The notes: generated by a model not told the origin, from the sequence alone. Shown: positions 10,201 to 18,368, counted from the first letter of the stretch. The stretch is 64,000 bases of DNA from Hymenobacter qilianensis (GCF_014489555.1 NZ_CP060784.1:124001-188000), one strand, 5' to 3'. Program-made: numbers and translations.

Positions 10201-10380
10201 ATGAATGTTGCGCTCTTTAATCAAGTTGGTCGCCTAATTGAGAAACGGAGCATTAACTTCAGTGCGGGCGTTGCTCAAAGCAGTATCGACATGAGTTCTC
10301 TAAATCTGCCTACCGGCCGATACTACTTGATGTTCATGTCAGGAAGTTTGTCAGGCAAAACAATCAAATTGACCAAGTGA
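7210..10380 (+). CDS. Large secreted beta-helix / Ig / malectin-like protein with T9SS sorting domain
   Basis: The protein has 1056 residues. Residues 1-33 form a signal peptide ending near TWAQS. Residues about 40-360 show repeated short N-rich strands typical of a right-handed parallel beta helix, as in polysaccharide lyases. Two identical Ig-like modules (about 401-500 and 677-776), with TATDSDGSVQKVEFFQG, each precede a malectin-like carbohydrate-binding module (about 520-670 and 810-960) with RGININGN or RAININGG and LDGNKWEAS. Proline/threonine/alanine linkers separate them. The last 80 residues, with FPNPFEDVVTIQTQL, VALFNQVGRLIE and a final KTIKLTK, match type A T9SS C-terminal sorting domains. 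Such proteins cross the outer membrane and are usually anchored to the surface. No catalytic residues were identified, so it may bind or cut the polysaccharide made by its neighbours. Confidence 0.85.
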   Translation: MKRFYSKAFINWLSSAFVLLLMLSPGSLPTWAQSTEVIYSGPISITRGGTYSGNWRSLDSRTPAISIETSEPVIIENSNIQSAGILIRAHHQNNDVTIRNTRGLGLKPSMDNVRQGRFFDASNFKNAHLEHNYMEQTSGIYLASYVGDRSSKQTIKVLYNQARNIDGRYRNGGKEFVQFVQFNGLQGLRGVEIAWNEIINTPNESSVEDNINFYKSNGTADSPFLVHDNYIKGAYPIPATANSYSGGGIMLGDGDPTSLAESSGFVKCYNNQVVGVCNYGIAVANGHDIEIYNNRVVSSGYIGDQYLYSSNVGIYTWNSTTSIDTDAYFFNISAHDNQVGYVKKGHWEDRNDLWFRNIHYSKNNTALPNPVTLQTEQAEWTSWLEKIKSQNITPGLIVKAPTPAPNVAPSIALMAPTNNLALPLGQTQLLTATATDSDGSVQKVEFFQGSAKLGEVTAAPYQLNWTAATAGTVAFTARATDNAGATTTSATVTVTVNPAPEPAPTPAPIFAPAPTAPANAAFYRGININGNSLTLDGNKWEASSSAANVNIEGEYFSNQNVTLNPSTDAERTQMIRSSIGSRNAGIEFSNVSNGNYFVYLYIWEDNFSIRFNVSVQGQLVQSDVVSGLAGSWTRLGPYAAAVTNGQLSINATGTDNANISGVELWKSTLAPAPAPAPTPAPNVAPSIALMAPTNNLALPLGQTQLLTATATDSDGSVQKVEFFQGSAKLGEVTAAPYQLNWTAATAGTVAFTARATDNAGATTTSATVTVTVNPAPAPTPEPTPTPAPTPTPAPAPTPTPTPAPAIAQLYRAININGGAITLDGNKWEASTGATNLQISGTLFSNQNVKLRSNPDATRAQMIRSSVGGKNVKVQLANVPNGVYNIYVYVWEDNKPERFSLALNNKTVLTNYNSGTAGNWDKIGPLAVTVSDGFIRLASSGGDANISGIEVWTTPGSTPVPSSTPTTLATTNSVSTQSFPNPFEDVVTIQTQLKTAETMNVALFNQVGRLIEKRSINFSAGVAQSSIDMSSLNLPTGRYYLMFMSGSLSGKTIKLTK
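8410..8710 (+). repeat. Copy 1 of an exact 301-bp Ig-module repeat
   Basis: This copy is identical base for base to 9238-9538. It encodes the Ig-like module from PTPAPNVAPSIAL to VTVNPAP. It is clearly richer in G and C than the surrounding gene. Confidence 0.95.
9238..9538 (+). repeat. Copy 2 of an exact 301-bp Ig-module repeat
   Basis: This is a direct repeat of 8410-8710, offset by 828 bases and without a mismatch. The two malectin-like modules that alternate with it are clearly diverged, so only the Ig cassette was recently copied or converted. Confidence 0.95.
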
Positions 10381-10392
10381 CTTTCTTTCCTC

Positions 10393-10439
10393 ATCAAACA
10401 GAAAAGCCTGACCTAAATGGTCGGGCTTTTCTGTTTGAT
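10393..10439 (+). terminator. Intrinsic terminator after the T9SS protein gene
   Basis: Arms ATCAAACAGAAAAGCC and its complement GGGCTTTTCTGTTTGAT enclose a short loop, with one G-T pair in the stem. It begins 12 bases after the stop codon and includes a T4 tract inside the right arm. Confidence 0.75.
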
Positions 10440-10762
10440 ACCTACCATGTGTGGACGGCAAATGAGATTACGGTTATGATTCGAATAGGCTTAGCAGGCA
10501 GAACTATATAACTGAATTTTTATCCGAATGTACAAGCCCGTTATATGCATTTTGACGAGTTAAATTCATAAAATCATTTTCTGAAGCTCTTGTAACCATG
10601 CAGCATAAATCGCTAAGGCATATCTGTTTAACTGTCCATAAATGGATTTACAACGCAATAAATTAATTTAATTTTTACATTAATTTATTGCACTTTAAAA
10701 TTTTGCAAGTACATTTATTGATAATTGATTACAACAGGACTATATAGTTTCCTCATCTGTAC
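10440..10762 (+). other. Intergenic region upstream of the gmd-like gene
   Basis: These 323 bases are AT-rich and hold no gene. They contain one plausible Bacteroidota promoter (10687-10717, listed separately). No other structure was recognised. Confidence 0.5.
10687..10717 (+). promoter_or_regulatory. Putative Bacteroidota-type promoter
   Basis: ATTG at 10687-10690, a 19-base spacer, and TACATTTA at 10710-10717 closely match the known Bacteroidota pattern TTTG, about 19 bases, TAnnTTTG. It lies 45 bases before the gmd-like start. The region is so AT-rich that a chance match is possible. Confidence 0.35.
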
Positions 10763-11875
10763 ATGAAAAGGGCTTTAATAACCGGTATCAAGGGTCAGGA
10801 TGGCTTCTCCCTAGCCGAGTTACTATTAGAGAAAGGCTATGAAGTGCACGGAATCAAAAGACATGCTTCCCTGTTCAGTTACGAGCGAGCAGATGTGTCG
10901 TACCAGGCTGGTTGTCTGAACAATGTCAGTTTCAACTTACATTATGCTGACCTGACTGATGCCGCTACGCTCACGCGACTTATGCAAGAGATTCAGCCAG
11001 ATGAAATCTATAATCTCGGGGCTGTTTCCTATATGAGCGCCCCATTCGAGACACCGGAGTATACTGTGGAAGTTAATAACCTTTGTACGCTACGAATTTT
11101 GGAAGCTGTCTGCGCAACCAATTTAGTTAACAGCGTACGCATCTATCAAGCGGCGGCTCCACAAACAAGCAATGCATTACAGCGGCAAGCTGAATCGAAA
11201 CCCAAATCTCAGCATACTTCTTTCCCTTACATCACCACCAAGCTTTCATGTAGCCAGCTGATTGCTAAATATCGGGCGGCTAATGGGCTATACGCTTGCA
11301 ATGGCTCCTTATTCAATTATGAGATTCCGCGTCGTGGCGAAACGACACTGATTCACAAAATTATTCAGGGATCTGTTCGTATTGCCTTAGGGTTGCAGGG
11401 CACGTTGTATCTCGATTCGCTTGAAGCGCGTCATGATTGGGGTTACTCTCAGGATTATGCAGAAGCTATCTGGCGCGTGTTGCAGCAGGAAACACCCGAA
11501 GATTATGTTATCGCTACTGCTGTTATGACTACCGTGCGTGAATTTGTACGCCTGACTTTTGCCGAATTAGGAGTTGACCTCGTGTTTCAGGGCGATGATG
11601 CTGGGGAGGTTGGCTACGTAGCAACCTGTCATAACCACGACTTTGCTTTAATGCCTGGCCAGACTGTTGTTGCAATAGATTCAGCCTATTATCGTGCCCA
11701 CACCGTAGAACCATCATTGGCAGAAGCCAGCAAGTCTCGGCGGCAATTAGGATGGAAACCTCGCCACAATCTCCACTTGTTGGTGCAAGAGATGGTTCAG
11801 CATGACTTACGTCTCTTCAGTCGACAGACTTCCTTGATTAAATCTAGTCAGCAAGCGCTGCTTCAACCCAATTAA
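10763..11875 (+). CDS. gmd: GDP-mannose 4,6-dehydratase homologue with altered catalytic residues
   Basis: This 370-residue extended short-chain dehydrogenase aligns along its whole length with Gmd, which converts GDP-mannose to GDP-4-keto-6-deoxymannose. The NAD(P) loop TGIKGQDG (residues 7-14), GLYACNGSLFN, PRRGET and the YIATA-like C-terminal region are all family-typical. The active site is not. Where Gmd has QASTSE, this protein has QAAAPQ (129-134), so Thr132 becomes Ala and the catalytic base Glu134 becomes Gln. Tyr156 and Lys160 of YxxxK remain. The reading frame shows no indel. The intact fucose synthase gene follows after 57 bases. It could be inactive, regulatory, or altered in specificity. 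A second true Gmd may lie outside the window. Confidence 0.8.
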   Translation: MKRALITGIKGQDGFSLAELLLEKGYEVHGIKRHASLFSYERADVSYQAGCLNNVSFNLHYADLTDAATLTRLMQEIQPDEIYNLGAVSYMSAPFETPEYTVEVNNLCTLRILEAVCATNLVNSVRIYQAAAPQTSNALQRQAESKPKSQHTSFPYITTKLSCSQLIAKYRAANGLYACNGSLFNYEIPRRGETTLIHKIIQGSVRIALGLQGTLYLDSLEARHDWGYSQDYAEAIWRVLQQETPEDYVIATAVMTTVREFVRLTFAELGVDLVFQGDDAGEVGYVATCHNHDFALMPGQTVVAIDSAYYRAHTVEPSLAEASKSRRQLGWKPRHNLHLLVQEMVQHDLRLFSRQTSLIKSSQQALLQPN

Positions 11876-11932
11876 TACACTGCCTCTTCTACCCAACCTC
11901 ACCATTCTTTTCTTTCGCTTTACGTTTTTCCG

Positions 11933-12895
11933 ATGGAGTTATCTGCCAAAATATATATTGCCGGTCACCGCGGCATGGTTGGCTCGGCCATTGAACGCCG
12001 CCTGCGAGCTGCGAACTACCAAAATTTGGTGACGCGTACTTCTCAAGAGCTGGACCTGCGCGACCAAGCAGCAGTTGCAGATTTTTTTGCCAATGAACGT
12101 CCAGAGTACGTTTTTTTGGCTGCCGCTCACGTGGGGGGCATTTATGCGAATAGCACCTATCCCTCCGATTTTCTTTATGATAATCTGATGATTCAGGCTA
12201 ACGTGTTGCAGCAGAGCTATGTGCATCACGTTCAGAAGCTACTGTTTTTAGGTTCATCGTGCATCTATCCACGCCTGGCATCGCAGCCATTGCGTGAAGA
12301 ATACCTGCTTTCCGGTCCTTTGGAGCAAACGAACGAGCCATATGCCATAGCCAAAATTGCCGGTGTGAAGCAGTGCCAGGCATATCGTCGGCAGCACGGC
12401 TGTTCGTTTATCTCGGCTATTCCCACGAATATTTACGGCCCTCACGACAACTACCACGCACAAAACTCGCACGTGTTACCCGCGTTGCTGCGCAAGTTTC
12501 ACGAAGCCCGCATAAACGAGTCGCCTACGGTCGAAGTATGGGGAACTGGTACGCCCCGCCGCGAATTTCTGCACGTGGATGACTTAGCTGACGCCTGTCT
12601 TCACCTTATGCTACGCTACGATGGCTCGGAACCCATTAACGTAGGTACCGGCGAAGACATCTCCATTGCCGACTTAGCTCGCTTAATTCAGCGTATCACC
12701 GGTTACCGTGGAAAGCTTCGCTTCAACGCCTTAATGCCCGACGGAACACCCCGCAAAATACTGGATGTCAGCAAGCTAGCTGGCATGGGATGGCGCGCTT
12801 CAACCCCGCTCGACAAAGGCTTGGCTGCTGTTTATGCTTTGGCAGAGTGGGAGTCGGAACATCAATCGATGGGCGAATCGGTATCTACAAATTAG
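11933..12895 (+). CDS. fcl: GDP-L-fucose synthase
   Basis: This 320-residue bifunctional epimerase-reductase converts GDP-4-keto-6-deoxymannose to GDP-L-fucose in the cytoplasm. All hallmarks are present: the NADP loop GHRGMVGSA (11-19), GSSCIYP (107-113) with the catalytic Ser and Cys, and Tyr137/Lys141 in YAIAK. It also has the family phrases HVGGIYAN and GTGTPRREFLHVDDLA. It is probably co-transcribed with the upstream dehydratase-like gene. It ends at a terminator that also faces the convergent minus-strand cluster. The iterated GGGGGGC motif falls in frame in codons for VGGI. Confidence 0.93.
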   Translation: MELSAKIYIAGHRGMVGSAIERRLRAANYQNLVTRTSQELDLRDQAAVADFFANERPEYVFLAAAHVGGIYANSTYPSDFLYDNLMIQANVLQQSYVHHVQKLLFLGSSCIYPRLASQPLREEYLLSGPLEQTNEPYAIAKIAGVKQCQAYRRQHGCSFISAIPTNIYGPHDNYHAQNSHVLPALLRKFHEARINESPTVEVWGTGTPRREFLHVDDLADACLHLMLRYDGSEPINVGTGEDISIADLARLIQRITGYRGKLRFNALMPDGTPRKILDVSKLAGMGWRASTPLDKGLAAVYALAEWESEHQSMGESVSTN

Positions 12896-12909
12896 CCGTA
12901 TCCATTCGC

Positions 12910-12945
12910 AAAAAAGCCCCCAGAAATTATCTGGGGGGCTTTTTT
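12910..12945. terminator. Bidirectional terminator between fcl and the minus-strand cluster
   Basis: A6-GCCCCCAG and CTGGGGGGC-T6 pair around a short AAATTAT loop, with one unpaired G. Runs of A and T on the two sides let it serve both convergent transcripts. Its right arm is a perfect copy of the window's iterated CTGGGGGGCTTTTTT motif. Confidence 0.75.
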
Positions 12946-12981
12946 AATATGGTATGATTAATTAACCTTTTTGACTATATG

Positions 12982-14082
12982 CTATATGGCTGATAATAAA
13001 CTGTTTACGCTTTCTAAGTATTTCTTTTTGGAGTAACGGTCTAATAGGCGCAATCTTGACTCATCAATCGAAGCATGACTCAAACTGAGTACTTCTTTTA
13101 GAGCTTGAGAAAAAGAATCAAAATTATTTAGTTCATATTGACCTGCCCTCACATCATGTGACAAGATCTCGGCCACGGCTGTATTGGCAACATAACAGAC
13201 TGGAGTATTCAAGAAATAAGCCTCAATAGCAGGAAGCCCAAATCCTTCCATTTCAGATGGAAAAATTAGAGCGCGTGCCTTCCGAATAGTATCTACAAAC
13301 TCAGCGTTGCTCAATCTGGATTTCAGCGTCACTCCTTTCATTGCATGGGCCATTTGTGTGACACCTGACGTAAAGTTTCCAACCATATACAAAGGCGGGA
13401 CTTCCGACTCTACCGTTTGTAGTTGCTGCCAAAGCTGCAGAAATTGCAGTGTACATTTATGTGGCTGATCGGAGGCTAAATGCAATACATAATCACCTTT
13501 ATCAGTCTGACTTGCAGGGGATAAATCTTCAAAATCTGAAGCCTCATAAGTCACATGGATTTCTGGAACTGCAATACTATATCGGTCAGCAAAGCTGAGA
13601 ATCTGCTGCTTTGCATTCTGCGATACAGTAAGAATATGATCGCTCCGACGAATACTGGCTTTCATAAGTCCTAGCCAATAGGCTAAATCTAGGCGAGAGC
13701 GGGTTTCCGGGTAATGATCTGCATAGTGCTGCAGTAGGGTATCATGCATAATGCTGACCACTACTCCTTTGGGCTTACTCACATATGATATATAGCCCTT
13801 TGGATAAAGCCATATATCTGGCTTTAATCCGCTCAGAAAAAGCGGATGCAAATTATCAGTCAGGATTCGGGAAGCTTTTCCTCCATCAGTACGCCAAGGC
13901 AGAGCGTGCCGGTTTACATCCTGGTGCTCAAATTGAAAGGATGATTCGGATACAATCTGTGAAAGAGAATAAGCTGGCATTCCTACCAGACTTCCCATCA
14001 AGGTTTTAGTTATCGTTGTAATCCCAAGGCTGCGGTCACGATGCGGATTTTGGTCCGCTAAGTAAAATGCGATTTTTTTCAT
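12982..14082 (-). CDS. Family 4 glycosyltransferase
   Basis: This 366-residue GT-B protein has the donor-domain phrase VLHLASDQPHKCTLQFL and the C-terminal FPSEMEGFGLPAIEAYF carrying E-x7-E. The N-terminus MKKIAFYLADQNPHRDRSLGI fits a GT4 acceptor domain with a glycine-containing loop. The region ILTVSQNAKQQIL before the linker is also usual for the family. It is the last gene of the minus-strand polysaccharide block, 87 bases after the aminotransferase. It is AT-richer than its upstream neighbours, possibly reflecting a separate origin. The sugar it transfers is unknown. Confidence 0.75.
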   Translation of the reverse strand: MKKIAFYLADQNPHRDRSLGITTITKTLMGSLVGMPAYSLSQIVSESSFQFEHQDVNRHALPWRTDGGKASRILTDNLHPLFLSGLKPDIWLYPKGYISYVSKPKGVVVSIMHDTLLQHYADHYPETRSRLDLAYWLGLMKASIRRSDHILTVSQNAKQQILSFADRYSIAVPEIHVTYEASDFEDLSPASQTDKGDYVLHLASDQPHKCTLQFLQLWQQLQTVESEVPPLYMVGNFTSGVTQMAHAMKGVTLKSRLSNAEFVDTIRKARALIFPSEMEGFGLPAIEAYFLNTPVCYVANTAVAEILSHDVRAGQYELNNFDSFSQALKEVLSLSHASIDESRLRLLDRYSKKKYLESVNSLLSAI

Positions 14083-14169
14083 TTAAAACCTTAAGAGCTA
14101 CGGCAGAACACAGTTTATTGCCTACTCTGCCGCAGTTAAATATTGACCTACAAGAATTTGTAAGCTCGC

Positions 14170-15534
14170 TTAATTGCGTGCACGATACACCGATTGCACT
14201 GGGCGACCCACCAAGTACTTATCAATTCCTTCATCCAGAGCCCGACGGTAAACCCCCAAGGCCTCATGCACGCGCTCAACAGTGGTGTCTACTACGGCTG
14301 GTGTATGGGAATAGCTGATTACAAAGGATGGCAGCAGCAATCCACGACGCAGCGTTTCTTGCAGGAAAAGGGTACGAAAAGCCTGCGAGGGCTGCCCTTG
14401 CGCATCGCGAGAACCATAAAAAAGGCAGCAGCTTTGCCCAAAAATAGGCACGTTCTCCTCTAAGCTATGATCGCGAACGGCGGCTAGTAAGCCCTGCCGC
14501 AACCGCTCGCCCTGCTCATTGAGATGCGCTATTACGGGCTCCTGCCGGTATATCTGCATTACCGCCCGAGCAGCCGCAAACGAATGCGATTCGGCACCAT
14601 ACGTTGTGGAAAGCAGGAACACCCGGTCCCGGTCTTTCTGACGCAAGCCACCTAATTCCATCAGCTCACGCCGGCCAGTGAGAGCTGCAATCGAGAAGCC
14701 ATTGCCGAGCGCTTTGCCGAAAGCGCTCAAATCGGGTCGTACACCGTGCACTCCCTGTCCGCCGCTTATATGGGAGCGAAAACCTGCTACTATCTCGTCG
14801 AAGATCAGCACTACTCCGTGTTGGGTACAGAGCTCTCGAACGGCTTGCAGATAGCCCGGAAGTGGTGGCATATCGCGCTCCACTTCCATGATGGCCGCCG
14901 CAATCTTATTAGGATGGGCCGCAAATAAGGCCTCTAAAGAAGCAATATCATTGTAGCGGAAGTGCAGTGACTGTTCGCGTACGGCTTGTGGAATACCCGC
15001 GCTAATGGCTGTAGTGCCAATAAACCAGTCATCGACTGAGAAGAATGGATGATCAGCACACACGGCTATCAGGTCGCGGCCCGTGTAGGCGCGAGCCAGC
15101 TTGACGGCGGCGCTAGTAGCGTCAGAGCCATTTTTGGTAAACTTAACCATGTCGCCGGCCTGCGTCAGGTCCAGAAATTCCTCGGCGGTTGCAAGCTCCA
15201 GGGTAGCGGGTCGGCCAAAGTTTACCCCCCGCGTCATCTCGGCCTGCGCCGCAAGCACTACCGGCGCATATGCATGCCCTAGCGTGACGGAGCGCAGACC
15301 CATTCCATATTCAATAAACTCATTGCCATCTACATCCCACACCCGACAGCCCTCACCCCGCTCGATGTACGGCGCCATATGCTCCGGAAATTGATCATCT
15401 CCTTTTGCATACGTATGGCTGCCACCAGGAATTACGGCGTGAAAGCGCTCCTGTAGGGCTTTTGATGCGGCGAAGCTCGGCTCGGCGTGGCTACGGCTCA
15501 CAGGCGTGACGACAGGGTTGGAAGATGAGTTCAT
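14170..15534 (-). CDS. PLP-dependent class III aminotransferase (glutamate-1-semialdehyde aminomutase-like)
   Basis: This 454-residue fold-type I enzyme shows FTKNGSDATSAAVKLARAYTG (phosphate-cup region), the PLP aspartate in LIFDEIVAGFRS, and the Schiff-base lysine in SAFGKALGNGFS. It resembles glutamate-1-semialdehyde aminomutase. Its setting between a DUF4910 protein and sugar-nucleotide genes makes a haem role unlikely; transamination of a keto-sugar or a small acyl precursor of the surface glycan is more plausible. It lies 46 bases after the DUF4910 gene in the same operon. The exact substrate cannot be read from sequence. Confidence 0.82.
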   Translation of the reverse strand: MNSSSNPVVTPVSRSHAEPSFAASKALQERFHAVIPGGSHTYAKGDDQFPEHMAPYIERGEGCRVWDVDGNEFIEYGMGLRSVTLGHAYAPVVLAAQAEMTRGVNFGRPATLELATAEEFLDLTQAGDMVKFTKNGSDATSAAVKLARAYTGRDLIAVCADHPFFSVDDWFIGTTAISAGIPQAVREQSLHFRYNDIASLEALFAAHPNKIAAAIMEVERDMPPLPGYLQAVRELCTQHGVVLIFDEIVAGFRSHISGGQGVHGVRPDLSAFGKALGNGFSIAALTGRRELMELGGLRQKDRDRVFLLSTTYGAESHSFAAARAVMQIYRQEPVIAHLNEQGERLRQGLLAAVRDHSLEENVPIFGQSCCLFYGSRDAQGQPSQAFRTLFLQETLRRGLLLPSFVISYSHTPAVVDTTVERVHEALGVYRRALDEGIDKYLVGRPVQSVYRARN

Positions 15535-15580
15535 AGCAGATGATACGTAGCAACAAGCAAATAATTTTCTAGTGTCTTAC

Positions 15581-16921
15581 CTATTCGACGCGGGCGAGCA
15601 GGTCGCAGGCCACCAAAGCAGCGGCCGCGCGTGCTATCAGCGCGTAGGGCAAGCCCGATTGCTCCGCTATAGCAAGCAAAGAATGTTCTTCGTCGGAAAG
15701 GTTGAGCAACCACAGGAGCGCCATCTGCCAATCAGCGCCTTCTGTGCCACCGCCAACACCTTTGTAAAGCCCCCGACGGCCTAGTTGAGGCTCGCCATAC
15801 GGACTTAGGTTACGGTATCGTCGATTAGTATCGAGCACGTCGCAGACTTGGCTAAATAAATCAATGGCTTGGCTCAGGTGCTCGGGGCGCACAAAATCGA
15901 GATTGTCGGCGGAGGTGTGATACTCGGCAAACTCCCCGAAAGGCGTGCGCGAAAGACAACCGACAGGCAGGTTAAAACCCGGTGAGCAATATTGGCGCTC
16001 ATCGTAGCCGTAGGGCGAAAAGGGGCGTATCTCGTGCGGTAAACGCGAATCACGCAGTACCACGGCCACAGCCCGATCAACATCGGCGGCACCGCGGCGC
16101 GATTTCTTGTAGGTGAAATTGCTAGGACCACCCAGCAGGGTAGCAACCAGTCCATGCTGGATGTGCTGAACGGTTTCAGTGTTCCGGCTTAGCCACGTAA
16201 TTGAGCCAATAGTGCCGGGAATAAATACAAACCGATAGGAATACTGACGCGGCTGCTCCGCTAAGTGCCGAGCCAGAAACGTAGCCACTGCCATACCCGA
16301 AAGGTTATCATTGGCCAGCGACGGATGACAGCAATGACAGGAGATTAATACTTCCTCCTCGCTGCTACCAAGTAGAAATAATTCCCCATACGTCAAGGCA
16401 CCTGCTGTGTCCAAGGTGCTATCAATACAGACCTCATAGCGACCTTCCGGCAGTGCCAAGCGGTCGTGGTGGGCAAGACAGAAGCCCCAGTTGGGTTGAT
16501 AATACGAGGTGCGATACGGTATCAGGTCGGGCTGATCGGGCAGCGAAAACAAGTGCTCCTCTAGTTCAGCACGCGTAAACCAACCTTGTACAGGCGTGCT
16601 GTAGTTGAGCACATGCAGGTTATGCTGCCGAAAATCAATAACCCGCTCCCCTTGCTCATTCTTCACCCAAGCATCCCTAATATTCCATTCGGCCGGCACG
16701 GTCCAGTCGAGAGCGGGCGTACCGCTGGGCACTTCATGAATGACCAGTTCGGGCAGATACTCGCGCAGGATAGCCAACGTTTCGCGCACGCCATTGCCGG
16801 TAATGCTGCGGCAAATGGGAAACAGCCGCTCCATCAATCCAAACGGCGTGCTTGGCTGCTCAGCGCCTTCCACCACAGCTGAGGAGGCCTGGGGGGCTTT
16901 TTTGGAGAGTGGAGAAGTCAT
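15581..16921 (-). CDS. DUF4910 aminopeptidase-like protein
   Basis: This protein of about 446 residues matches the DUF2172/DUF4910 plus winged-helix architecture often found in polysaccharide loci. The M28-like metal-site phrase CHPSLANDNLSG, the FIPGTIGSITWL strand and EYHTSADNLDFV are all visible. The last 60 residues look like the C-terminal helix-turn-helix. Its biochemical role is not established. Related proteins sit beside methyltransferases and aminotransferases for modified sugars. I use ATG 16921 (MTSPLSKKAP). An in-frame ATG 15 bases upstream is also possible. The order methyltransferase, DUF4910, aminotransferase suggests one transcript. Confidence 0.75.
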   Translation of the reverse strand: MTSPLSKKAPQASSAVVEGAEQPSTPFGLMERLFPICRSITGNGVRETLAILREYLPELVIHEVPSGTPALDWTVPAEWNIRDAWVKNEQGERVIDFRQHNLHVLNYSTPVQGWFTRAELEEHLFSLPDQPDLIPYRTSYYQPNWGFCLAHHDRLALPEGRYEVCIDSTLDTAGALTYGELFLLGSSEEEVLISCHCCHPSLANDNLSGMAVATFLARHLAEQPRQYSYRFVFIPGTIGSITWLSRNTETVQHIQHGLVATLLGGPSNFTYKKSRRGAADVDRAVAVVLRDSRLPHEIRPFSPYGYDERQYCSPGFNLPVGCLSRTPFGEFAEYHTSADNLDFVRPEHLSQAIDLFSQVCDVLDTNRRYRNLSPYGEPQLGRRGLYKGVGGGTEGADWQMALLWLLNLSDEEHSLLAIAEQSGLPYALIARAAAALVACDLLARVE

Positions 16922-16976
16922 GCGCAGAAACAGCAAACGTAAGTTGAACGCTACCCTAAGCCAAGAAGCTCATTAC

Positions 16977-17030
16977 AGAGAAGCTGGGGGCTTTTTGGAA
17001 TCGTATTGCTACCAACTCCCCAGCTTCTCT
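16977..17030. repeat. 13-bp inverted repeat between methyltransferase and DUF4910 genes
   Basis: AGAGAAGCTGGGG (16977-16989) and its exact complement (17018-17030) enclose a 28-base loop that itself contains a degenerate GCTTTTT tract. It begins 17 bases beyond the methyltransferase stop. No U-run follows on the minus strand, so it may be an RNA processing or attenuation hairpin rather than a full terminator. Confidence 0.55.
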
Positions 17031-17046
17031 ATTAAAATAAGCAGGC

Positions 17047-18368
17047 TTATTCGTAAACCTTAACTTCCGGAATGGGCACCACAAATTTGCCCCCCAGCTG
17101 CGAACCTCCGCCATTTGCTCCATGATTTCCTCCCGCAGATTCCAGGGCAAAATCAAGACATAATCGGGCTTGGTTTGCTTGATATGATTGGGGTGGAGAA
17201 TAGGAATACGCGTGCCGGGTAGGAAGTTACCCTGTTTGTGGGGGCTCAAATCGACGGTATATTCCATGAAATCGGTGCGGACACCGCAGTAGTTGAGCAA
17301 GGTGTTGCCTTTGCCGGGCGCACCGTAGCCAACTACCTTCTTGCCTTCGCGAGCCGCCTCAATCAGAAAATCCAGCAGCTTGCGCTTGGTTTCCTTGGTC
17401 TTTTCCTCAAAGGCCGCATACAACGCCAAATCAAGGATACCAGCTTCTACTTCGCGCTCCCGCAACTCGGCCACGCGCGCCGTTACTGGCTGCGCTTCGT
17501 GGGCGGTGTGGCGGGCAAAGATGCGTAGCGACCCGCCATGAGTTGGCACCTCTTCCACGTCAAATAGCGTGAGGCCATGATGGGCAAAAATGCGCTCTAC
17601 AGTATTGAACGACAGATAAGAGAAGTGCTCGTGATAAATCGTATCAAACTGATTTCCCTCGATCAGGCGCAGCAGGTGCGGAAACTCCATGGTAATAACG
17701 CCTTCGGGCTTGAGTAGCACCTGCATGCCGCCCACGAAATCGTTGATATCGGGTACGTGAGCCAGCACGTTGTTGCCCAGCAGCAAATCAGCCTGACCTA
17801 CCGTTGTTGCTACGTGCTGAGCGGTGTCGCGTCCGAAAAAGCGCACCATCGTGTTGATGCCCTTTGCTTGCGCATATTCTGCCACGTTGGCGGCTGGCTC
17901 TACTCCCAGCACCGGGATGCCTTTTTCCACGAAGTACTGAAGCAGGTACCCATCATTGCTGGCAATTTCTACTACCAGGCTGCTGGAATTAAGGCTAAAC
18001 CGCTCCGCAGCCATATCGGTGTAGCGCTGGGCATGGCGCAGCCACGATACCGAATAGGAAGAGAAGTAAGCATAATCGTTGAAAACCTCCGTGGGGCTGA
18101 CAAACTCATCAAGCTGAACCAAGAAGCACTCGTTGCACACACGTGCATGCAGAGGGTAAAATGGCTCGGCCATATTAAACTCCGATGGCCGCACGTGGTT
18201 CTGACACAGGGGCGACGTGCCCAGATTGACGAACGTATAGGTAAGCGGCGTACCACAAAAACGACACGGACTAGCAGGCGGCGGCGCAAATTTAGTGTAC
18301 GCTTCTTCAACTGCGCTGGCAGAAGTAGACAAGACAGAAGCAGTGGAGGATGGAGTAGATATTCCCAT
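17047..18368 (-). CDS. Sugar C-methyltransferase, class I SAM-dependent (one frame change)
   Basis: This three-part enzyme is like NovU/TylC3-type sugar C-methyltransferases. A zinc-binding N-terminus has CRFCG (residues 36-40) and a second Cys pair in CNEC. A SAM-binding domain has VVEIASNDGYLLQYF. A C-terminal domain has GYGAPGKGNTLLNYCG. The uncorrected frame runs past into an implausible tail ending at 16956. With one more G in the minus-strand G6 run (plus-strand C6, 17090-17095) the protein ends SWGGKFVVPIPEVKVYE at TAA 17047, the normal family ending. It probably methylates C3 of a CDP-4-keto-6-deoxyhexose. It sits in an operon with rfbC- and rfbF-like genes. Confidence 0.85.
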
